Positions 48,035 through 58,968 of a DNA stretch of 64,000 nucleotides are shown in pieces. Numbering within the stretch: the first letter of the stretch is position 1; every line of letters begins with the position of its first letter. The notes below the pieces were generated by a model. It made no database searches. It saw only the letters and a list, made by a program, of their open reading frames with translations, and was not told where the DNA came from. The DNA comes from Iris pallida (Eukaryota > Streptophyta > Magnoliopsida > Asparagales > Iridaceae): the NCBI GenBank assembly GCA_029216955.1, contig JANAVB010023996.1:18712242-18776241 (forward strand). The letters are read 5' to 3'. A program made the translations under genes and the position numbers.

Positions 48035-48342
48035 ACATTATTAATTTTGTGGCAACCTATATTGCCATACAATATTTATTTTATGGCAATGTAATATATT
48101 TCCATAGTTAACCGTAATTTATTATGGCAACAATTCAACTTGCCCTAATATAGTATAATTAAATATGGCATGTGTTATTGTTGCCATAAACGATCCAATC
48201 AAATATGGCATTATGCCATGTTGCCATAAACGAGCATGTGTATTACGGCAATATTAATGTTGCCATATTATGTCAATTTTATATGGCAATAATTTATGTT
48301 GCCGTAAGGCGTTGCCATAAAAAATGCTTTTTTTTTGTAGTG
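48035..48342. repeat. CACTA right terminal and subterminal repeats
   Basis: About 15 copies of TATGGCAA/TTGCCATA in both orientations, ending in TTGCCATAAAAAATGC, a T run and GTAGTG at 48342. Then CCA (48343-48345), the second target-site copy. Confidence 0.88.
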
Positions 48343-48529
48343 CCATTAGCTTGATTTGATTTGATCTGGGTAATTATGACGATCGTAACAAATCTAATTT
48401 TATTGGGATTTGTTAGCACCCATAACTCTAGGAAAGATAAGACTGCCACGTGTCTCTATTGTGGTAAAGAGCGCCACGTGTCTCTACTGAATTATTCTGA
48501 TAGAGCCGTATATGAGTGGTCCTCTCAAC

Positions 48530-48800
48530 CGCGTGAGGATTGGCAGCCGCATGAAAAAGGAGAGATCGCATGGGGATGGGCAGCCACATGGGGATGGATA
48601 GCCGCATGAGGATGGGTAGCCGCATAAGGATGAGCAACTGTATGAGGATGAGTAGCCGCATAAGGATGAGCAGCCGCATGAGGATGGACAGCCGCATAAG
48701 GATGAGCAGCCGCATGAGGATGGGCAGCCGCATGAGTATAAGCAGCCGCATGATATGGGCGGCCGCATAAATGCAGCGGCCGTATAGAGTGCCTCGGGAC
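48530..48800. repeat. 18-bp minisatellite in the Tat LTR
   Basis: Units of AGCCGCATGAGGATGGGC with small changes recur about 14 times with an 18-base period, so all three frames stay open on both strands and give Met/Arg/Ser or Leu/Ile/Met repeats. The shared LTR has only a looser version (59690-59970). Confidence 0.88.
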
Positions 48801-49564
48801 TTATTGGATTTTGCCAGCTGTAAGGAGATTTTCCCTTTTTTTCTAGGATCACGCCATTATGTCAGAGTCATTATTACGTCCTTTTGTCAGAGCTGTCATA
48901 GCTGTCAGCCGTCAGGGCATTAAATGCAGCCGAATGTATAGAAGAACTGTTGAAGGCCACGTGGCTATTATTTCTGAGCTGTATGGAACTATCTGAGCCG
49001 CATGGACTGCATGGGGATCTTGAGCCGCATGGACTGCATGGGTATCCTGAGCCGCATGGGCGTCTAAGCCGCATGGGGATCTGAGCCGCATGGGGATGCC
49101 TCTGTTGGAGCCGCATATGTCTTTCTTTATTCTTTTCCATGCTTCTACAAGACCCCCTTCAAAGTTTTTAATTTGCAAAATTAAAATACTTTAAATAAGA
49201 AGCATGGCCATGTAACAACTCTTCGGGCCGCATAGGATGTTCTGATCGCATGGATGTCTCAACTGTAGGGCCCCCTCAGCCGCACGGCCATCTAAGCCGC
49301 ATGGTCATTCCAGCCGCATGGCCATCTGAGCCGCATGGTCATTCCAGCCGTATGGCCATCTGAGCCGCATGGGCTCCTTGCCACGTCTTCATGCCATGTG
49401 TGCAAATCTTTTGTATTGATTGCCTTTGATTTGCTGTCAGATTTAAGGCCGCTTTTTGGGGCACGATCCCAAGAGTTTAGCCTTAAATAATCAGATCGTC
49501 TTGATAACCGAAGAGTCGGTTATACTGCACATGGATCGATGTGTCGGTCCATTGGGGTTCTGCC

Positions 49565-49572
49565 TATAAATA
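49565..49572 (+). promoter_or_regulatory. TATA box of the antisense gene, copy A
   Basis: TATAAATA, 87 bases before the ATG at 49659, on the plus strand; the equivalent in copy B is TATAAAT at 60594-60600, also about 87 bases before its ATG. Confidence 0.6.
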
Positions 49573-49658
49573 GCAGAGTGTTTGGAAAGAAGACTTTCTT
49601 TACTTTCTGCTCTTGCCCTAGCTCTCTTGTTCTCGTTCTCCTTCTCTGATCATCAGTA

Positions 49659-50366
49659 ATGGCTCCCAAGAAGACTGTTGCGGCTAAGGATAAGAAGGCA
49701 GCGTCTTCATCGACGGAGAAGGGTAAGAAAGCTGCCTCTACTTCAACTGCGGCGATGAATGTGGCAGCTCCTCCGTCAGCCGACGTGCTCGTAGTTCACC
49801 CCGACGTCCACCCCGCCATCGCTGGTAAGGACTTTTGCGCGAGTTTGGAACCCTAACTGTTATGGCTACGTCGCATGTTTTATACGTGAGCCTTCATCTT
49901 CATTTGTGCCGCATGCACGTCTCGAGCCGCATGGGGTATGTTCCATGCCTGAGCCGTACGAGAACGACCGAGCCGGATAGGCGCCTTTTGAATTGAACTG
50001 CATGTAGTCCCTCTAAGCAGAATCACTTGAATTCCTAATGGACTGTATGAGTTTGTCTGATTTGGGCTGCGCAAGGCTCTGTCCTTCTAATTGTGTTTCT
50101 TTTTATTCTTGATTCTTGCAGCACCCATGCCGAAGGCTGAGATCATTGTGAAGGAAGAGCTGCTGCCTCCTCATAAATGAGAGTCATCGTTTGTTATGGA
50201 GGAACGAAAAGGAGAGCTGGCGCCCATAGCTGTCAAGGAGGAGCCCCAGTCTGACGGCGGTAGTACTGGGAATTCTGACCTTCCTACTCCGGATGAGAAA
50301 TTTGCTCAGGTAGATCCTCTATATGCCAAATGGTTGAGGGATTGGTATATGCGCCCCCGCAACTAG
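49659..50366 (+). pseudogene. Antisense two-exon gene of Tat copy A, one nonsense codon
   Basis: Exon 1 (49659-49824) runs from ATG to ATCGCTG|GTAAGG; exon 2 (50122-50366) follows TTGATTCTTGCAG. Phases agree (one plus two bases). The 136-codon frame starts with a Lys/Ala/Ser-rich basic part (MAPKKTVAAKDKKAASSS) that looks like a nuclear-localisation signal. Exon 2 is acidic with VKEE motifs resembling SUMO acceptor sites, and ends TGNSDLPTPDEKFAQVDPLY, then KWLRDWY and RPRN. A TGA at 50178-50180 (CATAAATGAGAG) interrupts it. The structure, position and C-terminal pattern are shared with the copy B gene. No known domain is recognised; antisense extra frames are known from Tat-lineage elements such as maize Grande. 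Confidence 0.6.
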
Positions 50367-50689
50367 GATTCGTGGGCTCTCATAAATGTCCATCTTTTGT
50401 CTTGATACTTCTGTCTTGTCTCTTACTGCAGTTTTGTGTTTTGCTTCCTTCGGTCATCAATGTAATCTTCTTTATTTTTTGTCTGAATGAAATGATAAAG
50501 AACTTTTTTGGCTTGCTCATGAGATGTAGTCATATAAATGTAACCGATTTTGAATGACCGGAATACATTTGCTCCATTTTTTGCTTGTAGTAGTTGCCCC
50601 AATGAGAGGCTTTTTGTGGACCTATTATCCTTAGCGTATCCTAATTCTGGATACGGATAATAAGACGAGGGAGGAAAGAACCATCATAC

Positions 50690-50900
50690 TTACTCAGAGG
50701 TAATGATGACATGGTAAATATGAAGGTTTCTTTGATGGAGCCTTCCCACTCAGAGGTAAGAAGGACATGGTAGGAGGGGGCTCCATGAAGAGAATATAGA
50801 ACAACTCAGAGGTAATGAGGACATGGAAGTTCTATGTAAGGAGGCGGTTTGCTTTTGGTAGAAGTGAAGACAACTCAGAGGTAACATCGACTTGGCTGTT
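50690..50900 (+). repeat. CTCAGAGGTAATGAGGACATGG repeats, copy A
   Basis: Four imperfect copies of ACTCAGAGGTAATGAGGACA at about 50694, 50749, 50804 and 50873, spaced 55-70 bases. Copy B has related units at about 61530, 61595 and 61660. AGAGGTA is shared with the neighbouring hairpin repeats, so the two arrays may have a common origin. Confidence 0.75.
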
Positions 50901-50984
50901 TTTGGAGAATTTGTGGATCGGTTACCCTTTTTCGTGCACTGAAAGTACGGGTATTGGATCATGAGGAGGGAGCTCTTTTAGGAA

Positions 50985-51360
50985 GAAAGTTCAGAGGTAT
51001 AATCGTACATGACTTACTGCCTAAAAGATGCGATATAGATTTATCTATAGTAGCCAGAATGTAAGTTCAGCGGTACCTGCGGGTACATAACTCGACAAGC
51101 TGGAAGATTTGGAGTCTGGCTGTGAGTTCAGCGGTACCAGCGGGTACGTAACTCATCATTGTGGAAGATTTGTAGTCGGGATGTGAGTTCAGCGGTACCG
51201 GCGGATACGTAACTCATCATTGTGGAAGATTTGTAGTCGGGATGTGAGTTCAGCGGTACCGGCAGGTACGTAACTCGTCATTCTGGAAGATTTGTAGTTG
51301 GGATGTGAGTTCAGCGGTACCGACGGGTACGTAACTCGTCATTCTGGAAGATTTATAGAG
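50985..51360. repeat. Tandem hairpin repeats of about 60 bp, copy A
   Basis: Five regular units (starting about 51061, 51121, 51181, 51241, 51301) plus a diverged one at about 50985. Each contains GAGTT, then GGTACC, then a 3-4 base loop, then GGGTAC, then AACTC, so an outer GAGTT/AACTC stem encloses an inner GTACC/GGTAC stem. They end just beyond the integrase stop codon. Confidence 0.88.
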
Positions 51361-51366
51361 TGTCAT

Positions 51367-52480
51367 TTAGACATAATATTTCTTCAGGAACTTGTCGTTG
51401 ACGGGCAACATGAGCAGGTCCCCGTTTTGTTTTGCGAGGCGGTAAGCTCCGTTGGAGAATACAGCATCGATGATGAACGGGCCTTCCCATTTTGGCTGGA
51501 ACTTGCTGGCGGTTTTGTGAGTCATTACCATCGGCCTTCGAACTGCCAGAACGAGGTCGCCCACCTGGAATGTTCTAATTTTAACCTTCTTATTGAAGGC
51601 TCCGGAGATACGTGTCGGGTACAGCTCGATTCGTTGTTGAGTTAATAGGCGCTTTTTATCTAGGGCCTCTAACTCTTGTAGTCGGCGATGGTGATTATCA
51701 TCTATCGTCAACCGATATGTGAGAGCTACACGGAGTGAAGGGATTTGAGTCTCCAGTAGGAGTACTGCCTCACTCCCGTATACCAGAGAAAATGGTGTAT
51801 TCCCAGTGGCAGACCGTACTGTAGTCTGGTACACCCATAAGCATTCACCGAGCTTTTTATTCCAGTCGCGTTTGTTTGACGACACGAATTTCTTGAGAAG
51901 CTTGATGATTGTTTTGTTGAATGCTTCAGCCAGACCATTAGCCGCGGGGTTGTATGGTGTTGAAACAATATTCTGGATGCAATATTTGTCGTAAAACCGA
52001 TAGAAGGTGTGGCTCGCGAACTGCGAACCATTGTCGTGGATGATCCTTCGAGGCAGCCCAAAGCGATAGATGACGTGATGCTTGAGGAAGCTGATCACAT
52101 TTGAAGTCTTCACTTCAGCCAGCAGAATAGCCTCCGCCCATTTGGAGAAGTAATCTGTGATTGCAAGTATGAAGCGATGTCCTCGAGACAAAGGCGGAGT
52201 GATTGGACCAATGATGTCCATTCCCCATGCTTCGAATGGCCAGGATGCCACTGTCGGGTATAGAAACTCGGAGGGCTGGTGGATGAAATCTGCATGGACT
52301 TGACAGGCTTTGTATTTTCATGTATAGTCTATCGCATCTGCAACCATCGTGGGCCAGTAGTAGCCCATTCGGCGAAGGCGATCTTGTAGTTTCGGGCCAG
52401 GCTGATGGGCTCCACAGATGCCGTCGTGAGCTTCGTGTACGGCTTCTTTGGCTTCTATATTTGATAGACACCGAAGTAGT
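51367..52480 (-). pseudogene. Tat copy A integrase, mostly open
   Basis: Integrase inserts element cDNA into the genome. From 52251 to 51367 one frame of 294 codons holds the catalytic core: WGMDIIGPI (first Asp), HDNGSQF (second Asp), YNPAANGLAEAFNKTI (Glu), then FQVGDLVLAVRRP and KWEGPFIIDAVFSNGAYRLA (GPY/F-type C-terminal module). The end is FLKKYYV. Upstream, the N-terminal H2C2 zinc region (52250-52480) is in other frames with stops. The close match to copy B over the whole frame shows recent common ancestry. No chromodomain follows, as expected for the Tat lineage. Confidence 0.9.
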
Positions 52481-52499
52481 ACTCCATCGTATGATCATC

Positions 52500-53138
52500 G
52501 ATACAGCATTTTTGTCTCTATATCGTAAAAGAATCTGAGGGAACGCCTTCTGATAGAAGTGGCCTCTTTAAGATTATCTGGCAGAATGTCGTAGATGACA
52601 AAGTCGATGAATGGCTATCTCCTGTCTGGTGTTTCGTCGACTGTCAGAGCGGAGTGACTCTCCACACACTGAACATTATTCTAGGGACAGACCAGTTCAC
52701 GGCCTATGATATCAACCAGATGATGAGCATGATTCTGAACTGCTAAGGAAGCGGTAAGACCTGCTAGGACGTCAGCTTCAATATTTTGGAGCCTGGGAAC
52801 GTGCTCTATAAAGAACCCCTCCAGGGACGAGATGATGTCGATCGCTATTTGGTGGTAGGGATCATGTCCTCATGGCGAACCTCGTATGAACCCTGAATCT
52901 GATTGACGATTAACTGTGAATCGCCGTATGCTTCAAGGTACTCTACCCCCAGCTATTTTGCCAGTCGGAGGCCAATGACCAGGGCATTGTATTCGTCCAT
53001 ATTGTTTAAACAGGGCTCTGTGAGGGAGTAAGCCCGATTAATTACTAACCCGGAGGGAGAAATCAGCACTACTCCGACTCCAGCGACGATGTTGCCCTTG
53101 GGCTCAGTTCTTGATCGCCGTCGAAGAACATTCACCAT
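52500..53138 (-). pseudogene. Second RNase H (aRNH) of Tat copy A
   Basis: After the usual RT-linked RNase H, a further RNase H of the plant-type RVT_3 family begins with FFDG and SRTEPKGNIVAGVGVVLISP, then DEYNALVIGLRLAK and LGVEYLEAYGDSQLIVNQIQ. A dual RNase H is a hallmark of Tat-lineage Ty3/gypsy elements. A frameshift lies at the FFDG codons (about 53140), and there is a stop after RLAK plus several more downstream before the integrase. Confidence 0.82.
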
Positions 53139-56100
53139 ATGGTATCATAGGAGGCCGTATTTGAATTAGCGACCTCGTCTAGAATCTCTTCATCTATTTT
53201 GGTTGACTTCGATCCTGGATGAGCGACTAAAAAGTCTGCCAGGGATTGACCTTTAACAGCCTTCTGTGGGACGAAGATCATGTGGTAGGGGGACAGTAAT
53301 ATCGCCCAGGTAGCGAGGCGAGAGCTGAGTGCACCCAGCTTGGTCATGAGAACCCTGAGGGAATTAACTCTTGATATGACATGAATGGTGTGTCCTGTGA
53401 TGTAGTGTCGCATCTTCTGAATGGCAAAAACCAAAGCAAGGCACTCTTTCTCTATGACAGTATTTCGGTGCTTTGGCCCCATCATCATTCGGCTGAGGTA
53501 ATATATGGCTTGTTCGTGGCCTGCCTCGTTGTTTTTTGCTAGCAGAGCACCGAGAGAATGCTCTATCGCTCGTACATAGAGCAAGAATGGTCTTCCAGGA
53601 ATCGGGGCTACCAGGACTGGAGGGTTCGTCAGATATTCTTTGATGCTGTCGAAGGTGCGCTGGCATTCTTCATCCCATACGAATGAAACGCCTTTCTTTA
53701 TGAGGTTGGTGAACGGCTGGCATCGTCCAGAGAGGTTAGAAATAAACCTCCTGATGTAGGCTAGCCTCCCTTAAAGGCCTCGGAGTTCACGGAGATTTCT
53801 CGGGAGACCCATCTCTATGATTGCCTTCGTCTTCTCAGGGTCTACGTGGATTCCCTGGGAGGTAATGATGAAACCCAAGAACTTCCCGCTGGATACGCCT
53901 AAGAAGGATTTTGTGGGATTCATTTTTAAATTGTGCGCTCGTATCAGGTCGAATACTGTCCTTAGATCATGCAAATGATCTTCTTTAGAGCGGCTCTTGA
54001 CAGCGATGTCGTCGACGTAGCATTCCACTATCTTGCGTAGATGGTTTCTAAAGATAATGCTCATGGCTCTTTGATAGGTGGTACCAATATTCTTTAAACC
54101 GAAAGGCATAACTGTGTAGCAGTAGGTGCCAATTGGTGTTCGGTATGACGTATGCTTTTCATCATCAGGGAACAACTTGATCTGGTTGTACCCCGAGAAA
54201 CCATCTATGAATGACATACGCTCAAAGCCGCAGGTGTTGTCGATCATGATGTCTGTGATAGGGAGAGGGAACTCATCCTTAGGACATGCCTCATTCAGAT
54301 TGCGAAAGTCGATGCAGATTCGAATCTTTCTACTCTTCTTGAGGACTGGTACTATGTTGGCGACCCAGTCAGGATGCTGTTCTTCGCGGATGAAGCTGCT
54401 GGCTATCAGTTTGTTTACCTCGGCTTCAATAGCATTCATGACGTCAGGACGGAACCGACGTTGCTGTTGCTTGACTAGTTTTGCATCTGGACGGATGTTG
54501 AGTTTGTGAAGTGCAATCTCGGGGTTCAGTCCCGGCATATCTTTGTAGCTCCAGGCAAACACGTCGATGTATTTATTGGCGAGTTGTAGTAGCGATTCCT
54601 GCTCTTCGTCGGTCAAGTTCTTACTGATGAAGATGGGCTTTGCAGAGGATTAATCACCGAGGTCAACTTGTACAACATCATCCTCGGTGAGAGGCTCTCT
54701 TTGTTCGAACCGCTTCTCCTACTGCGCATCTAGTTGTTGTGCCCACGGTTCTAACTCAAGAAGTTCAGGAATGTCTTCATCTTCTTCGTAGGCGTCGACC
54801 AATGCCATATTGACGGACAATACTTGCCTGAGCATGTCCCCGATACTGGTATCTGAATCGGAAGTGGGTGATCCGGTTGAGCGTGAATGCCAATCGCATA
54901 CCTCGTCTGAGCCTTCAGGTGTCATGGCAGGTGTGACATAACCTAGCCCACGTCTGTTTTTGTAGTAATCTCGTGGTTTCCCAGCCGGGACTGGCAATTG
55001 CAAGGGTAGTCGCCGTTCAGTGTCGAAGTTCAAGCCCGATGTAGTTTCCAGATCATACCCTTGTTTTTGTATAAGGGACTTGGATTGAGAACTGTACAGA
55101 TAAAGGGGCAATCTCCCGGTGTCGGGTTCAAGCTCAAGTTCTTCTGTCTTGAAGGGCTGTGGACCATTCTTCCGGCCAAAAATGTTCGGGTGATCCCCTC
55201 CCTCGATTATGCGGTAGGCGTCTTCCACTGGAGTAACTTGGTTGATGGTGTAGATATTTGTCACTTGTGTGTGCAGGTGAGTGCCTATACCGTGTTCCAT
55301 AGCATACATTGTACAGAGCTTATTAAGCTCGAGATAATTCAAAGATAGCCCTTTATTGATGAAGTAAGGTATCTTTTCCAGCGGGATTACATCATCTGCG
55401 GATGGAACATCACTGTGAGCAGCCACATACTTGGCCAGTTCTGGTTCTTCCTCGGCCACCCCCTGTATAAATGAAGACTGAGAGGATGACTTGGACAGCT
55501 TGATTATTGGAGGCTCCATGGGTGGAGCAGAACGTGGAGTTATTGGCGCACTAGCCACCCCCAATTTGGTGCTCGGTGATGGGCGGGGAGTGGTTGGCTT
55601 GCTAACAGTCCCTGTCTTAGTGCTCAGTTGCCGTTTCATTCTAGAAAGACGAATTGTCATTATCTTGACAGAGGGATGGAGCTCTCCTATTTGTTGCTGA
55701 CTAGCTTTTGGCAGCCTGATTGTTAGTGGCTCTGTCGTGGGTCTGGACGCTTGGCCAGACCTTGGCAGTCGGATTATCAACTGTTCCTCCTGTGCAGATA
55801 GGCTAATCGCGTCCTTATACAGAGTGGCTGTAAGGGGTGCAGTTATGCCAGGCTTGCAGGCTTGGAGATGGATCGTCAGAGGTTCTTCTGATCCGGTTGC
55901 TGCCTCAGTTTGAGCTTGTGTGTCTCCTTCGACAAGGTACCTCTTTGACTTCTCGTATAAGCAGGAGTCCGAGTAGTAAGACTCGACCCCTTTGAAAGGA
56001 TCGATGTCGGCGAATTCCATCCTCACGAACCCGTACTTGTCGACATACCTGAAGTACTGGTGCAGTGTGGAAGACACGATCATATAATCGTGTATCCAAG

Positions 56101-56155
56101 GATGCCCCGGGAGAATGTTGTAAGAAGTGTCCGTATCTATGACATAATAAGTCAT
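53132..56155 (-). pseudogene. Tat copy A protease end, linker, reverse transcriptase and RNase H
   Basis: One frame through 3 kb with in-frame stops near 54719, 54650 and 53771. It starts with the protease end (SYNILPGHPWIHDYMIVSST). A 400-residue linker follows with repeated TIRLP-type motifs and a G-patch-like NRRGLGYV. RT runs from about 54616: KKSRKIRICIDFRNLNEACP, SFIDGFSGYNQI, VMPFGLKNIGTTYQRAM and the catalytic YVDD (54019-54008), then LRELRGL-stop-GRLAYIRRF. RNase H follows (LYVRAIEHSLGALLAKN, LSRMMMGPKHRNTVIEKECL, ADFLVAHPG). RT copies the element RNA and RNase H removes it. RT has YVDD intact, but the gene as a whole is broken. Confidence 0.9.
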
Positions 56156-56159
56156 TTCT

Positions 56160-56873
56160 GACTGCAGGTCGCCGATTTAGCACTTCAGGCAAATTTTTCC
56201 GATAGGGTAGCTACTGCCCGAATTGAAACCACTGATGGCGATGCTTGTCGACGTCAGGCGATACATTGGGATACAGATGATGTAGTAGACTCTTTGGGAT
56301 AATGCTTATGGAGGACCCGAGGTCGATATGCATTCGATCGACCTTGATATCGCCAATGTACCCAGTATAGTACAGAGGGCGATCGTGCAGGTTGGTTTTG
56401 ATGAGCATGTCCTGCGGAGTGAAGACAATGTTCGACATTGACCCTGTGCAAGCGCTTTTCTGGAGATCTGCCGGCGAGTCTTCTCCGGTGAGATTGGATT
56501 GAGCCAGATAAGCGTCGACATTCTGGAGTGCTTCGCTCATTGCGACACGGACATCCTTGGAGAGTCTCAAGAGCTCATACAGCGACAATTTGGCTGGTTT
56601 GTTGGCCAATTGGGCCAAGATGTCGAAGTTGTAGGGCTTCTCCAGCCCATGAGGCATCTCCCTTCGGAGCGGTTTGTCGAAGCGAGTCTCCTTCGGCCTA
56701 GGCTTGTCGGTCGTCGAAGGCTGCGGTGGTCCTGGAGCATCAGCAGCTTGTCGTTTGAGGGTCTTTAGCCGAGTTACCCGGTGGAGGTTAGATTTGTGTG
56801 CCGGAGCGGGTAACAACAGCGGTAGCTTCTTCGACCTCTGTCGAGATTGTGCGACATGATTTGACTTTCCCAT
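56160..56873 (-). pseudogene. Aspartic protease region of Tat copy A
   Basis: This frame is shifted relative to both gag and RT. It has a basic linker (PRPKETRFDKPLRREMPHGL), YNFDILAQLANKPAKLSLYE and ALQNVDAYLAQ (typical of the Tat gag-protease junction), then the active-site region MHIDLGSSISIIPKSLLHHL, where the catalytic motif is D-L-G-S. The frame ends at 56211, and the flap and wing part continues in the next frame (PGHPWIHDY). The protease matures the polyprotein. Confidence 0.82.
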
Positions 56874-58968
56874 TCTTCTTCTTATTGGTGGCGGGAGGTG
56901 TAGACTGAGTCACCTCAGGTACTAGGTCCGGATGGACCCACATTATCTCTCCCCATGATATGGTTAGGGGCACAAGACCAGCAGCTTGGTCTCGGGGAGG
57001 TAGAAGGTTAGAGACCTCCATATTTGCTCTGGGGATGGGTACTACTCCATCTTGAGTCTTTGTCGGAGGAAAGCTGCCGAATTGTACTAACACCATATTG
57101 GCTGCCACGGTCACCTCTTCGAAATTAATGACGAGGGCATTAGAATCGATGAGATGTTGGATGTACCGCTTCAGCTGGTAGCAGTCTTGTGTAGCATGGT
57201 GAACATAGCGATGGTAATGGCAGTACTTGGGACTTTCCATATCTGCTGGACGAGGCTCACGTCTTGGAGGAGGGAGCTGAATTCATCCTCCTTGGATGAG
57301 CATGTCTAGGATGGGTTTAACATGGACGTCCTCAAAGGAATAGGTCATCTGAGGCCACTGCTTTTCCTCCGGCTTCGATTCGGGCTTAGGGGCAGTGTCG
57401 GCCACCATAGCCTGCTTGCCCTTGTTGTCTTAGTTGCTGGAGGAATTACTACCGTTGTTGTTGTTGATGTTAGGGTATTTACCCTTGTCTTCTTCTTCCG
57501 AGATGTGCAATCCCAGTTGGCGGACTTTCTTTACCTTGTCTTCTGTGCTAGTGGTACTGATGATGAATGTCTTCCAATCCCTGAATTGATTTTCGCCTAT
57601 CTAGAAGCTGATTGTGGGAAGCAGTCTCTTTTGGCAAATTTCTATCAGGAAATAATCAGGGTTGCCGGACGACAGCTTTATCGTGGTTTGGCAAAACCGC
57701 TCGATATAATTTCTTGTTAGCTCCTTTTCTCCCTGAACAACATCCATGAGAGTGGACATTGTCACGTCTTATCCTACTTCATAGAATCTCTCTAGGAACA
57801 TGCGTTTGAAGTCGGTAAAGGAGTGGATACAATTGTCCGGCAAGTTGCGGTACCAGTCGAAGGCGACCACTTCCAGGGCTCCGATGAACAACCACGTAAG
57901 GATGGCGTCATCATAAGGCAGATGGTCGGTTGTGACTTCAAAGTAGGTGATATACCTGCTTCCAGATGTCTTCCCGTCATATGGATTGATATGGAATGGT
58001 TTATATTTTGGTGGGAAGGGAACATCTCTCCACGCGGCAGGATACGGTTGTCGTACCCTAAGGTCCTGGCAATTTTCTCGGGCTTGAAACATGGCTCAGA
58101 GTTCTTGGACCTCCCTTCTTGCCTCCCTGGCCTCGTCTGCAGCGGTAGAGGCCGATATTTCAGGAGGATTATCGCCCGGGTTTGGTGCAGCTGAGTTCGA
58201 GTCCGCATTGACCGCGGGACCCAAGCTCGTTTGGCCAGGCGTCCTTCCTTGCAGAGTGGGAATGGCTGCCTTGATCTCGTCCACAGTCTTAACCAAAGCA
58301 TGCAGTATGGCCTCTATAGTATCGATGCGTTGGCAATCACTGGGACCCTCTTGGTTGCTGTCCATCATGAATACCGTCCTTATATGATGAGAGGTGGAAG
58401 GAGCGGTAGAGGACGTGCCTTCTGAGTCGTACCCTCGTACAGAGAAGTCGTCGGGGTATGTGGGAATGTTTTCCTCTGGTTCAGAGTTAGAAAGAGTGGT
58501 ACCCCCAGCTTCAGAACTTGCCTCGTCTTGAGAGTCGTAGACGTCCTCGGGGACGTCGAGATTCGCTGCATCTGGATTATCCTCTTGGAACACCGGATTG
58601 TCGTAGATATTTTGAGGAGTGCTACCCCCAGCTCCAGTATCTCCGAGAGTGGATGACGGATCCCCAAGTATGGAAGATTTTGTCTTTGAGTGGGTCCCTT
58701 GGTAAACTCCTCCCGTAACGGTGGTAGACAATCGTTTAGAAGAAAGTTTCTTGGCTATGCCGGTTGAAATTTTTGGGCTGGAGGCATTTGTTTTCTTCCC
58801 TCTCCCACTGTCGGGAATCTTCAGAGCAGAATTGCAGGAGACGACGAGGAGCGCCTCATCTTCTGAGCTTGGGTGTTGCAACCGTCGGAAGACGGACTGT
58901 CGGTCTGCTTGTACTACCGTCTTGCTGCAGCAGCAGTTGACAAAGACTTGGGTGCAATTGTTTGCCAT
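56788..58968 (-). pseudogene. Tat copy A gag, in-frame stops
   Basis: Capsid polyprotein. The candidate start ATG at 58968 (MANNCTQVF) overlaps the last bases of the LTR, and the frame is open from there to TGA at 58098-58096. That 290-codon N-terminal part is acidic and Ser/Asp/Glu-rich, with MDSNQEGPSDCQRID near its end as an alternative start. The same frame resumes (AMFQARENCQDL) into a Retrotrans_gag-type domain: KYKPFHINPYDGKTSGSRY, WLFIGALEVVAFDWYRNLP, FTDFKRMFLERFYEVG, stop, then further open pieces. A zinc-binding segment KYCHYHRYVHHATQDCYQLK lies at about 57230-57170 and VVTRSGTQI ends the frame. At least four stops break it. Confidence 0.85.

Larger units (their letters stand above)
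36129..48342 (-). mobile_element. CACTA (En/Spm-type) DNA transposon, about 12.2 kb
   Basis: The right terminus read inward on the minus strand is CACTACAAAAAAAAAGC followed by TATGGCAACGCC. The left terminus read inward is TACTACTAGAAATAATCC followed by TATGGCAACC. The first base of the left end is T instead of C, which may disable it. Both ends carry many inverted and direct copies of TATGGCAA/TTGCCATA over 300-500 bases, the usual subterminal binding sites for TNPA-type proteins. Genes lie on the minus strand: a TNP2-type transposase (46648-42920) then a TNPA-like gene (39424-37976). It is inserted in the 3' LTR of Tat copy A. Confidence 0.93.
35554..49149 (-). mobile_element. Tat copy A 3' LTR, split by the CACTA element
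   Basis: On the minus strand the LTR starts TGTAGAAGCATGG at 49149, right after the purine-rich GAAGGGGGTC, and ends GGCAAACA at 35554. Without the CACTA insertion it is about 1.38 kb and matches the shared LTR at 58959-60317 (about 1.36 kb). It contains a TATA box (TATAAATAG, 35931-35923), a leader zone with CT tracts, and a minisatellite (48530-48800). Homology between the two LTRs stops at TGTTTGCC on the plus strand, which sets the 3' end; GACGA (35549-35553) would be the left flank duplication. Confidence 0.8.
49150..51366 (-). mobile_element. Tat copy A 3' non-coding region between integrase and LTR
   Basis: About 2.2 kb between the integrase stop (51367) and the polypurine tract (GAAGGGGGTC on the minus strand, 49160-49151). 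It holds dispersed AGCCGCATG words, a plus-strand two-exon gene (49659-50366), CTCAGAGGTAATGAGGACAT repeats (50690-50900) and hairpin-forming tandem repeats (50985-51360). It is collinear with 60318-62328 in copy B. Confidence 0.85.

Noticed and set aside
48530..48800. Regular repeats resembling a CRISPR array
   Set aside because: Units are contiguous 18-mers without unique spacers, in plant transposon DNA; it is a minisatellite.
51061..51360. Plus-strand frame 51298-51645 as a gene
   Set aside because: It is the antisense shadow of the integrase C-terminus and hairpin repeats.
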